Assembly (NCBI RefSeq): GCF_001294645.1 | Contig: NZ_CP011868.1 | Location: 2,728,001-2,792,000, forward strand | Direction of reading: 5' to 3' | DNA: 64,000 nt | Source: Pseudonocardia sp. HH130629-09 | GTDB lineage: Bacteria > Actinomycetota > Actinomycetes > Mycobacteriales > Pseudonocardiaceae | Shown here: positions 21,956-29,987 of the stretch, piece by piece | Layout of the letters: each line of letters starts with the position of its first letter | How positions within the stretch are numbered: position 1 is the first letter of the stretch | Notes under the pieces: generated by a model | Databases searched by the model: none | Seen by the model: the letters and a program-made list of their open reading frames with translations, nothing else | What the model was told of the DNA's origin: nothing | Position numbers and translations under genes: made by a program

Positions 21956-22359
21956 CGGGAGGCGAGCTGGTCGGTGGCGCCGGGGACCGGCTCGGCCGGG
22001 TCGGTCCCCAGGTCGACGATCCGGTTGTCGCCGTCGACGTGCACGACCCGGGGCCGGTGCGTGACCAGCTCGGCGTCCTCGGCCAGCAGATAGGAGATGA
22101 TGATCACCAGGTCGCCCGGATGGACCAGGTGCGCCGCCGCACCGTTGATGCAGACGACGCCGGAACCGGCCTCGCCCAGGATCACGTAGGTCTCGAGCCG
22201 GGCACCGTTGGTGATGTCGACGACCTGGACCTTCTCGCCCTCGACGAGTCCGGCGACCTCCGCCAGCGTCGAGTCGAGCGTCAGCGAACCGACGTAGTGC
22301 AGGTCGGCCTGGGTCACGGTCGCGCGGTGGATCTTTCCACCGAGGACGGTGCGGAGCAT
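21952..22359 (-). CDS. panD: Aspartate 1-decarboxylase (PanD type), first gene of the siderophore operon
   Basis: Pyruvoyl enzyme converting L-aspartate to beta-alanine, 135 residues. The self-cleavage site Gly24-Ser25 in HYVGSLT is at exactly the family position. Lys9 ([11 protein letters not shown]), a Tyr in RLETYVIL and the [19 protein letters not shown] region are also present. The ATG at 22359 follows a GGAGGAAC ribosome site. The normal role is pantothenate synthesis, but here it is translationally coupled to the aryl-AMP ligase and NRPS. Two NRPS modules carry beta-alanine-like codes, so it probably supplies beta-alanine as a siderophore building block. It could instead be the only panD of the cell; that cannot be told from this window. 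Confidence 0.93.
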   Translation of the reverse strand: MLRTVLGGKIHRATVTQADLHYVGSLTLDSTLAEVAGLVEGEKVQVVDITNGARLETYVILGEAGSGVVCINGAAAHLVHPGDLVIIISYLLAEDAELVTHRPRVVHVDGDNRIVDLGTDPAEPVPGATDQLASR

Positions 22360-22584
22360 CGGGTTCCTCCCGGGGTCGCGGATCGGTGCGGGTGGACGGA
22401 GGTGCCACGCGGACGCGCCGGGTGGTCGCGCCGTCGACGACGGGATGGCGTCGACGGCGCAGGGGCGGTCGACCGCGGTCGTCCGCCGTGCGGGCCCGCC
22501 CGGGCCCGTTCCACGGTCGGCGCCGTCCGTGCGGCCCGTGGTGCGGGCCGTCGTCGGCGGGTGGCCGCGGCGACGTCTCATCGA

Positions 22585-22603
22585 CGTGGTGAGGCGAACC
22601 TAA
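22585..22603. promoter_or_regulatory. IdeR/DmdR-like iron box 1
   Basis: 14 of 19 bases match the IdeR consensus TTAGGTTAGGCTAACCTAA, with an intact right half GCGAACCTAA. It lies in the 449-bp gap between divergent panD and the ABC exporter genes. Confidence 0.65.
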
Positions 22604-22612
22604 CCGTGACCA

Positions 22613-22631
22613 TTAGTTTAGGCTACCTTTA
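22613..22631. promoter_or_regulatory. IdeR/DmdR-like iron box 2 (best match)
   Basis: 15 of 19 bases match the IdeR consensus, with the central TTAGGCTA core intact. It is AT-rich against a very GC-rich background, as expected for a promoter core. Predicted iron-dependent repression of both divergent transcripts. Confidence 0.78.
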
Positions 22632-22680
22632 CTATGTGTGCTCACCATCACCGCCCGGTTCGTCCCGAAGCCCCGATATA

Positions 22681-22699
22681 TTCGGTTAGCCTCACCTCT
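22681..22699. promoter_or_regulatory. IdeR/DmdR-like iron box 3
   Basis: 14 of 19 bases match (15 if the central S is allowed as C), including GGTTAGCCT. It lies 110 bp upstream of the chosen start of the exporter gene, which argues against the longer reading frame that would start at 22638. The rest of 22360-22808 holds no gene I can support. Confidence 0.68.
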
Positions 22700-22808
22700 C
22701 TTCGTCGCCTCGGCGCGGCGTGGCCGCCCGCCCGCCGCCGACCCCCGGAAGGACACGATCAGTGCCGCGCGGAGACCGCCGCCGCCCCCGCCGTCCGGGG
22801 GCCGCCCC

Positions 22809-24557
22809 GTGAGCGCATCCCGCCGGGCGGACCCGGCGGGGCTCGGCCGGGGCCGGCTCACGCGCGGTCTCCCGGTGCTCGGCCAGGCCGGACCCGACCC
22901 CGTCCCGGCCGAGCCGTTCACCGTCGACGACCGAGAGGGCCCGCGCCGGTTCACCGCCCGCGTGGCGGCGGCCGCCCCGCGCCTGACCGTTCCCGCCGCA
23001 CTGCTCGCGGTCGTGCACAACACCGCCACGGCGCTGGTCCCGGTGATCATGGGGCTCGCCATCGACCGCGCCCTGCAGACCGGCGACCCGGTCCGGCTGG
23101 CCGGGTGGCTCGCGCTGCTGGGGGTCACCTTCCTGTGCCTGGCGCTGGCGTTCCGCTTCAGCGCGCTCCTCGCCGCGCGGGCGGTCCAGCTCGTCGAGCA
23201 CCGGCTGCGGGTCACCCTGTCCGGATCGGTGCTCCACCCCTCCGACGGGCGGGTCGGGCGGGCCGACGGGGTCCTGCTGTCCACCGCGACGAACGACCTC
23301 ACGCGGCTGTCGACGGCGGTGAACCTGGGCGTCTACCCGGTCGGGGAGCTCGCCGGCATCACCGTCGTCGCGATCTCCCTGCTCGTGATCCACTGGCCGC
23401 TCGGGCTGGCCGTGCTGCTCGGTGCACCGGTGGTGGTGTGGCTGATGGCGGCGCTCAGCGGGCCGTTCGCCCGCACGGCGCGGCACGCCCAGGGACTGCT
23501 CGCCGAGGCCGTCGGTCGCGCCACGGACCTGGTCACCGGCTACCGCGTGGTCAAGGGGGTGCGCGCCGAGGACGAGGCCGTCCGCCGGTACCGGCACGAG
23601 AGCCGGGCGGCCCTCGACGGCGCGTACGTGAACGTCGGCGCCCTGGGCCGATACCTCGCCGGCAGCAACACGGTCGGCGGCGTGTTCGTCGCGGCCGTCG
23701 CGGGCCTCGCCGGCTACCACGCCGTGACCGGGGCGATCACCATCGGGGAGCTGATCGCCGTCGCTGGGCTGACCCAGGCGCTGCTGCCCCCGCTCAACCT
23801 CCTGACCGCGAACGCCGGCGCCGTGTGGGCGGCCGCGGTCGGCTCCGGCGGACGCGTGCTCGAGCTGCTGCGGGCGGGCGGTGCCGCCCCGCGGCCCGAC
23901 ACCGCCGCTCCCCCCGCCCCCGATGCACCCCCGATGCTCGAGGTGGTCCTCGGCGACGAACGCGTTCGCATCGCGCCCGGCGAGCTGGTGGGCCTGCGCG
24001 CCGACGACCGCACCGCGGACGCCCTGGTCGCGGCGCTGCTCGGTCCGCGGGACACCTCGCGAGCCGTCGAGGTCCTCGTGGACGGCGTACCGGCCAGCCG
24101 ACTCGACCCCGCCCGCTACCGCGCGGCAGTCCTCGTCGCCCCGCACGAGGCCGCTCTGTTCAGCGGCACCGTCGCGGACAACCTCGACCTCACCGGCGCC
24201 GCGCCGGAGCACCGCGCGACGGCGCTGTGGGCCGCGGCCTGCGAGGACTTCGCGTCCCCCGCGACGCACGGCCTCGACACCGAGGTCGGGGAGAACGGCA
24301 ACCGCCTGTCCGGCGGGCAGCGTCAACGCCTGGCCCTGGCCAGGGCCTACGCCCGCGACGCACCCGTACTGGTCCTGCACGAGCCGACGACCGCGGTGGA
24401 CGCGGTGACCGGCGCGGCCGTCGCCGACCGGCTCCGCCGCGTCCGCACGGACCGGTCGACGCTGGTGATCACCGCGTCCCCCGTCCTGCTCGCGGTGTGC
24501 GACCGCGTCGTGACGCCGGGCCCGGTCACCGTCGACGCGGCGCGGGTCGCGCCGTGA
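22809..24557 (+). CDS. ABC exporter half-transporter with degenerate Walker A (heterodimer subunit 1)
   Basis: A 582-residue membrane-plus-ATPase protein of the exporter type. About six hydrophobic helices (residues ~50-320) precede the nucleotide domain. The signature LSGGQRQRLALARA is intact, but where Walker A should be the sequence reads GELVGLRADDRTADAL with no GxxGxGKS/T. Walker B is LVLHEPTTAVD, with His for Asp. On its own it could not hydrolyse ATP. The GTG at 22809 was chosen because it leaves iron box 3 in the promoter; an open frame reaches back to a GTG at 22638. It is coupled to the next gene by a GTGA overlap. Iron control and divergence from the NRPS operon suggest siderophore export, though ABC importers with an exporter fold (YbtPQ, IrtAB) are an alternative. 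Confidence 0.85.
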   Translation: MSASRRADPAGLGRGRLTRGLPVLGQAGPDPVPAEPFTVDDREGPRRFTARVAAAAPRLTVPAALLAVVHNTATALVPVIMGLAIDRALQTGDPVRLAGWLALLGVTFLCLALAFRFSALLAARAVQLVEHRLRVTLSGSVLHPSDGRVGRADGVLLSTATNDLTRLSTAVNLGVYPVGELAGITVVAISLLVIHWPLGLAVLLGAPVVVWLMAALSGPFARTARHAQGLLAEAVGRATDLVTGYRVVKGVRAEDEAVRRYRHESRAALDGAYVNVGALGRYLAGSNTVGGVFVAAVAGLAGYHAVTGAITIGELIAVAGLTQALLPPLNLLTANAGAVWAAAVGSGGRVLELLRAGGAAPRPDTAAPPAPDAPPMLEVVLGDERVRIAPGELVGLRADDRTADALVAALLGPRDTSRAVEVLVDGVPASRLDPARYRAAVLVAPHEAALFSGTVADNLDLTGAAPEHRATALWAAACEDFASPATHGLDTEVGENGNRLSGGQRQRLALARAYARDAPVLVLHEPTTAVDAVTGAAVADRLRRVRTDRSTLVITASPVLLAVCDRVVTPGPVTVDAARVAP

Positions 24558-26338
24558 CCGCGACCGGGCTCGGCCCGCCCGGCCTGCCGGTCGCGGCGTG
24601 GCGCACGACGGCCCGCGAGCTGGTCCGGTCGGCGCGCGGCCGGCGCGGCCGGATCACCGCCGTCGCGACGACCGGGCTGGGCAGCGCCGCGCTCGGGCTC
24701 GCCGTCCCCGTCGCACTCGGCCGCCTGGTCGACGCCGTCGACTCCGGCACCGCCGACGGCGGCACCGTGGCGTGGATCGTGGCGGTCATGGTCGCCGCGA
24801 CGGCGGCCGGTGCCGTGGGCGCGGCGCTGACCGCCGTGCTGGCCGGACGTCTCTACCAGGCGGTCCTGGCCGACCTGCGCGAACGCCTGGTCGACCGGGC
24901 GATGCAGCTGCCCCAGCGGGTCGTGGAGGGCGCCGGGACCGGCGACCTCGTGGCCCGGGCCAGCGACGACGTCGCCCAGATCGCCGACGCGGCGCACCGC
25001 ATCGTGCCGGCGCTGACCTCCTCGGCGTTCACGATCCTCGTGACCGTCGCCGGCATGGCGGCCCTCGACTGGCGCTACGGGCTGGCGCTGCTCGCCACGC
25101 TGCCCGTGTACCTGGTCGCCCTGCGCTGGTACCTGGCCACCGCACCGCCGGTGTACCGCGCACAGCGGGCCGCGGCGGGCGGTCGGGCCCAGCAGATCCT
25201 GGAGTCGCTGCGCGGATTCCCCACCGTGCAGGCGTTCGGCCTGGGCGGGCGCCGCCACGACCGGGTCATCGCGGCCTCCTGGGAGGTCGTGCGGCACACC
25301 CTGCGGGCGCGGACCGTGCAGAACATGTTCGTCGGCCGGCTGAACCTCGCCGAGTACCTGGGGCTGGCCGCGATCCTGGTGACCGGTGGCCTGCTGATCG
25401 GTGCCGGGGACTCGACGGTGGGCGCCGCCACCACGGCGATGCTGTTCTTCCTGCGGCTGTTCGGGCCGATCGCCCAGCTGCTGCTGGTGATCGACGTCCT
25501 GCAGTCCGCGCTCGCCTCGCTCAACCGCATGGTCGGTGTGATCACCCTGCCCGCCGACGAGCCGGCCGCGGCCTCCGGCCCGGCGCCGGCGCCGGGCGCT
25601 CCCGTCGCCCGGCTCGACGGGGTGGGGTTCGGCTACCCCGGCGGGCCCCGCGTCCTGCACGACGTCGACCTGGTCATCGGGCCGGGCGAGCGCGTCGCCG
25701 TCGTGGGGGCCTCCGGGGCGGGCAAGACCACCCTGGCCTCGCTGCTCGCCGGCATCCACACCCCCGACGACGGGTCCGTGACCCGACCGGCCAGGACCGT
25801 CCTCATCACACAGGAGACCCACGTCTTCGCCGGGACCCTGCGCGACAACCTGGTGCTCGCCGCCCCGCACGCCACCGACGACGACGTGCTGCGCGCGCTC
25901 CGGACCACGGGGGCCGGGTCCCTGCCGGACCTCCTGCCCGACGGGCTCGACACGGTGCTCGGTGCGACCGGGCGGTCGCTGTCCTCGGCACAGGCCCAGC
26001 AGGTCGCACTCGCCCGGGTCGTCCTCGCCGACCCCGACCTCGCGATCCTCGACGAGGCCACGGCGGAGGCCGGGTCGAGCTACGCCGAACTGCTGGACCG
26101 GGCCTCGGACGCGGTGCTGCGGGGCCGCGCCGGGCTGGTCATCGCCCACCGGCTCTCCCAGGCCGCGTCCTGCGACCGGATCGTGACCATGGCCGACGGC
26201 CGCGTCGTGGAGGTCGGGCGGCACGAGAAGCTCCTCTCGGCGGACGGTCTCTACGCCCGGATGTGGCGCTCCTGGGCCGCAGGCGACAACGACAGCGACA
26301 CCGACGGCGACCGGGTCCGGACGCTCGACGCCCGCTGA
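24554..26338 (+). CDS. ABC exporter half-transporter with degenerate signature motif (heterodimer subunit 2)
   Basis: A 594-residue partner of the preceding half-transporter. The membrane domain covers ~30-310. The nucleotide domain has a normal Walker A, GASGAGKTTLAS, and a Walker B, LAILDEATAEAG, but its signature reads LSSAQAQQVALAR where LSGGQ is expected. Combined with subunit 1, the composite site using this Walker A and the LSGGQ of subunit 1 is intact. The other site lacks both Walker A and signature. This is the asymmetric plan of heterodimeric exporters. The C-terminal tail is acidic and Asp-rich. The GTG at 24554 overlaps the previous stop. Confidence 0.88.
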   Translation: MTATGLGPPGLPVAAWRTTARELVRSARGRRGRITAVATTGLGSAALGLAVPVALGRLVDAVDSGTADGGTVAWIVAVMVAATAAGAVGAALTAVLAGRLYQAVLADLRERLVDRAMQLPQRVVEGAGTGDLVARASDDVAQIADAAHRIVPALTSSAFTILVTVAGMAALDWRYGLALLATLPVYLVALRWYLATAPPVYRAQRAAAGGRAQQILESLRGFPTVQAFGLGGRRHDRVIAASWEVVRHTLRARTVQNMFVGRLNLAEYLGLAAILVTGGLLIGAGDSTVGAATTAMLFFLRLFGPIAQLLLVIDVLQSALASLNRMVGVITLPADEPAAASGPAPAPGAPVARLDGVGFGYPGGPRVLHDVDLVIGPGERVAVVGASGAGKTTLASLLAGIHTPDDGSVTRPARTVLITQETHVFAGTLRDNLVLAAPHATDDDVLRALRTTGAGSLPDLLPDGLDTVLGATGRSLSSAQAQQVALARVVLADPDLAILDEATAEAGSSYAELLDRASDAVLRGRAGLVIAHRLSQAASCDRIVTMADGRVVEVGRHEKLLSADGLYARMWRSWAAGDNDSDTDGDRVRTLDAR

Positions 26339-26536
26339 CCGCGGCGGCCGGACCGCCACCCACCGGCGCACGTGCCCGGCGCCGCCGCCCTGGCCGCCGC
26401 ATCCGATGCATTCGCCGCGCGAGCGAGCTGCGGGCAGTCACGTTCGACGGCCGCGACCGGCTACCGGATCCGGAAACGTGATCGTGACACCCGAAGGGCT
26501 ATCGCGGCCGTCCGGACGGCCGTACGGTCGCCGGCA

Positions 26537-28168
26537 ATGTATACAAAGGTTCGACTCGCGGTGGTGCTGCTCGGTGCCCTGCTGCTGACCGGGTGCATCG
26601 CCGTGCAGCCGGTGCTGCCGGCACCCCCGCGTCCGGTGGTCCCCGGCGCGGCGGTCGCCCCCGGCACCCCGGTCCGCGACGGCGGTGACCTGGTCATGGG
26701 GCTGTCCAGCGAACCCGACCGCCTGGACCCGACCACCTCGTCGTCGCTCTACACGCGCTACGTCATGAGCTCGATCTGCGAGAAGCTCTACGACATCGAC
26801 GCCGAGGGCACGGTGCTCCCCCAGCTGGCGGCCGCGCTGCCGACGGTCGGCGCCGACGGCCGCTCGGTGGAGATCACCGTGCGGGACGGGGTCCGGTTCG
26901 CCGACGGCACCCCGCTCGACGCCGCCGCGGTCGTCACCACGCTGCGCCGTCACCTCACGCTGCCGGACTCGAGCCGCCGGTCCGAGCTCGGCCCCGTCGC
27001 GGGCGTCGAGGCGACCGGCCCGCGCACGGTGCGGATCCGCTACGAGCGACCGTTCGCGCCGCTGACGGCGTCGTTGGCCGACCGTGCGGGCATGATCATG
27101 TCCCCGGCGGCGCTGGCCCGGCCCGGCGTCGAGTTCTCCGCCGACCCGGTCTGCGTCGGACCGTTCCGCTTCGCCGAGCGCATCCCGCAGACCTCGATCA
27201 CCGTCGTGCGGGACCCGCTCTACTACGCCGCCGACGAGGTCCACCTGGACTCGGTCACCTACCGGATCATGAACGACGCCAACATCCGGGCGGCGAACCT
27301 GCGCAGCGGGGACGTCGACGTGGCCGACACGATCTCCCCGCAGGACGTCGACGCGCTGTCCCGCGAGACCGACGTTCGTGTCCTGCAGATCCCCTCGCTC
27401 GGGTACCAGGCGATGACGGTCAACATCGGCAACACCGCCGGCACCGGGAACCCGCCGGGGCGCATCGACACCCCGCTGGCGAGCGACCCGCGCGTGCGAC
27501 GGGCGCTCGCCCTGTCGGTGGACCGGACCGTGCTGGTCAACGCGGTGTTCAACAACTGGTACGAGCCCGCCTGCTCGCCGATCCCGCCGGGGAGCACCTA
27601 CGCGAGCCCGGCGAGCGACGCCTGCCCGCCCTACGACCCGGACGAGTCCCGCAGGCTGTTGGCCAGTGCCGGGGCCCCTGTGCCGTACCCGGTGACGATG
27701 AAGGTCTCCAACTCCCCGGACACGCTGCGGCTGGCCCAGGCGTTGCAGGCCGCGGTCGCCCAGGGCGGGTTCGCGATCACCGTGGAGCCGGTCGAGTACT
27801 CCACGCTGCTCGACGTCCAGGACCGTGGCGACTTCGACCTGCTGCAGCTGGGCTGGTCGGGCCGGGTGGACCCGCACGGCAACATCGCCTCGTTCCTCAC
27901 CACCGGGGCGGGCAGCAACTACTCCGGCTACTCCGACGCAGACGTCGACGAGCTGATCGGCCGGGCCGCCGCGACGATCGACCCTGCCGCCCGGGCGGCC
28001 CTCTACGGACAGGGGGTGGAACGGGTGCAGCGCGACAACCCGATCATCTACCTGTACCGCCAGCGGAACCTCACGGCGCACTCCGCGGACGTCGTCGGCG
28101 TGCAGACCTTCGCCGACGGCGTCGTGCGGCTGAGCCGGGCCGCGTTCGTCGACGGCGAGGTGGGCTGA
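26537..28168 (+). CDS. Peptide/nickel-type ABC substrate-binding lipoprotein (SBP family 5)
   Basis: Extracellular binding lipoprotein of 543 residues. The signal peptide is short, with KVR, a hydrophobic stretch and the lipobox LLTGC. The mature protein has the family-5 opening GGDLVMGLSSEPDRLDPTTS and the FADGTPLDAAAVV motif. The family covers oligopeptides, nickel chelates, haem and other small ligands, and the ligand here is unknown. It starts an operon with two permeases and a double ATPase, all joined by overlapping start and stop codons. No iron box was seen in the 198 bp upstream, so a link to the adjacent siderophore locus is only positional. An in-frame extension to 26372 lacks a signal peptide and was rejected. 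Confidence 0.9.
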   Translation: MYTKVRLAVVLLGALLLTGCIAVQPVLPAPPRPVVPGAAVAPGTPVRDGGDLVMGLSSEPDRLDPTTSSSLYTRYVMSSICEKLYDIDAEGTVLPQLAAALPTVGADGRSVEITVRDGVRFADGTPLDAAAVVTTLRRHLTLPDSSRRSELGPVAGVEATGPRTVRIRYERPFAPLTASLADRAGMIMSPAALARPGVEFSADPVCVGPFRFAERIPQTSITVVRDPLYYAADEVHLDSVTYRIMNDANIRAANLRSGDVDVADTISPQDVDALSRETDVRVLQIPSLGYQAMTVNIGNTAGTGNPPGRIDTPLASDPRVRRALALSVDRTVLVNAVFNNWYEPACSPIPPGSTYASPASDACPPYDPDESRRLLASAGAPVPYPVTMKVSNSPDTLRLAQALQAAVAQGGFAITVEPVEYSTLLDVQDRGDFDLLQLGWSGRVDPHGNIASFLTTGAGSNYSGYSDADVDELIGRAAATIDPAARAALYGQGVERVQRDNPIIYLYRQRNLTAHSADVVGVQTFADGVVRLSRAAFVDGEVG

Positions 28169-29115
28169 TGCTGCGCTACCTGGCGGTGCGGGCCGGGCAG
28201 GGCCTGGTCACCCTGCTGCTGGCCTCGGTGGTCGTGTTCGCCGGCGTCCGGGCGCTGCCCGGCGACCCGGCGCTGGCGCTGGCCGGGGAGGAGGCGACAC
28301 CGGAGACCGTCGCCGCGATCCGCGACCGGCTCGGCCTGGACGGGTCGCTGGTCGAGCAGTACCTGCGGTTCCTGGGCAGCGCGCTGACCGGGGACCTGGG
28401 CGAGTCGACCCGGACCGGGACCCCGGTGACCGAGCTGATCGCCGCGACACTGCCGGTCACGGCGTGGCTGTCGCTGTACGCGAGCGTCGTCGCCGGGATG
28501 GCCGCCGGGACGCTGGCCGCGGTGTACCGCGGACGCGGGGTGGACGCGGCCGTCAGCGGGCTGTCGCTGGTCTCGCTGTCGGTGCCGAACTTCTGGCTCG
28601 GGCTGCTGGCGATCCTCTACCTCGCGGTCGGGCTCGGGCTGTTCCCCGCCTCGGGCTACGTCGCCGTCACCGAGGACCCGCTGCGCGCGCTGTGGCACCT
28701 CACCCTGCCCGCGCTGATCCTCGGGACGGGGCTCGCCGCCATCGTGATGCGCCAGACCCGTGCGTCCATGGTGGACACCCTGACCGCCGACTTCGTGCGC
28801 ACCGCGCGGGCGAAGGGGGTCTCCCGTGGCGCCGTGGTGCTGCGGCACGCCCTGCGCAACAGCCTGCTCGTGGTCCTGACGATCGTCGGCCTGCAGCTGG
28901 GCGGGCTCGTGTCCGGCGCCGTCGTCACCGAGCGGATCTTCGGGCTGCCCGGCTTCGGGAAGCTCACACTCGACTCGGTCTTCACCCGGGACTACCCGGT
29001 GATCCAGGGAGTGGTGCTCGTCGTGACGCTCGCCTACATCGTCATCAACCTGGCGGTCGACGTCCTCTACTCGGTCGTGGACCCGCGGGTCCGGGTCGAG
29101 GGGAGGTCGCGATGA
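28168..29115 (+). CDS. DppB/OppB-type ABC permease
   Basis: First permease of the family-5 importer, 315 residues. The N terminus MLRYLAVRAGQGLVTLLLASVVVF and the GDLGES motif are typical of DppB-like proteins. The cytoplasmic EAA loop reads FVRTARAKGVSRGAVVLRHA. Six membrane helices can be traced. The ATG shares one base with the stop of the lipoprotein gene (TGATG). Confidence 0.92.
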   Translation: MLRYLAVRAGQGLVTLLLASVVVFAGVRALPGDPALALAGEEATPETVAAIRDRLGLDGSLVEQYLRFLGSALTGDLGESTRTGTPVTELIAATLPVTAWLSLYASVVAGMAAGTLAAVYRGRGVDAAVSGLSLVSLSVPNFWLGLLAILYLAVGLGLFPASGYVAVTEDPLRALWHLTLPALILGTGLAAIVMRQTRASMVDTLTADFVRTARAKGVSRGAVVLRHALRNSLLVVLTIVGLQLGGLVSGAVVTERIFGLPGFGKLTLDSVFTRDYPVIQGVVLVVTLAYIVINLAVDVLYSVVDPRVRVEGRSR

Positions 29116-29987
29116 CCGCCGTCGAACCCGTCGGGCCCCAGCCGACCGCGCCGCCCGGCGGCCGGGTGCTCGCCGCGTTCCTGCGGAGCCGCTCCGGGCT
29201 CGTCGGCGGGGCGCTGCTCGTCCTGGTCGTGCTGGCCGCGCTGCTCGCCCCGGTCCTCGCGCCCCACTCCCCCGGCGCGGTGCACTTCGAGACCCCGTTC
29301 CAGCTGCCGCGCACCGTCGGGTTCCCGCTGGGCACCGACGACCTGGGCCGCGACGTGCTGTCCCGGATCCTGTACGGCACCCGGGCGTCGTTGCAGGTGG
29401 GACTGCTCGCCGTCGCGCTGGCCGTGCTGGTGGGCACGCCGCTGGGGCTCGCCGCCGGATGGTGGCGGGCGGCCGACGTCGTGGTGTCGCGGCTGACCGA
29501 CCTGACCCTGGCGTTCCCGTTCCTGATCGTCGCAGTGGGACTGGCCGCGATCCACGGCGCGAGCCTGAGCGGCGCGGCGATCGCGCTCGGTGTGGCTCAG
29601 GTGCCGACGATGATCCGCGTCGTGCGCGCGGAGACGCTGCGGCTGCGGGAACGGGAGTTCGTGCTGGCGGCGAGGACGATGAACGCCTCGGGCCCGCGGG
29701 TGCTGCTGACCCACGTCCTGCCCAACGCGGCGTCCTCGGTGATCGTGCAGGCGACCGTGATCATGCCGGTGGCGGTGATCGGCGAGGCGCTGCTGTCGTT
29801 CCTCGGCCTCGGGATCCAGCCACCGGACCCGAGCCTGGGCATCATGCTGTCCGACGCCCAGCAGTACCTCTACCGGGCTCCGTGGTCGGCGGTGTTCCCC
29901 GGCCTCGCGATCCTGCTGATCTGCCTGGCGTTCAACCTCGTCGGCGACGCGCTGCGCGACGCCCTGTCCCCGGGGGCACGACAGTGA
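29112..29987 (+). CDS. DppC/OppC-type ABC permease
   Basis: Second permease, 291 residues. The N-terminal cytoplasmic stretch, one helix and HSPGAVH region are followed by the family motif FPLGTDDLGRDVLSRILYG. The EAA loop reads FVLAARTMNASGPRVLLTHV. It ends with FNLVGDALRDALSP, the usual DppC terminus. The ATG overlaps the upstream stop (ATGA). Confidence 0.93.
   Translation: MTAVEPVGPQPTAPPGGRVLAAFLRSRSGLVGGALLVLVVLAALLAPVLAPHSPGAVHFETPFQLPRTVGFPLGTDDLGRDVLSRILYGTRASLQVGLLAVALAVLVGTPLGLAAGWWRAADVVVSRLTDLTLAFPFLIVAVGLAAIHGASLSGAAIALGVAQVPTMIRVVRAETLRLREREFVLAARTMNASGPRVLLTHVLPNAASSVIVQATVIMPVAVIGEALLSFLGLGIQPPDPSLGIMLSDAQQYLYRAPWSAVFPGLAILLICLAFNLVGDALRDALSPGARQ

Noticed and set aside
4685..22359. 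Hydroxamate siderophore (ornithine hydroxylase, formyltransferase) or MbtH partner
   Set aside because: Looked for and not found in the window; they may lie elsewhere in the genome.
22638..22808. N-terminal extension of the first ABC exporter gene
   Set aside because: It would place iron box 3 inside coding sequence, and the extra residues are low-complexity Pro/Arg with no family match.
26339..26536. Iron box before the peptide-type importer
   Set aside because: No 19-mer resembling the IdeR consensus; the importer is therefore not assigned to the siderophore system.
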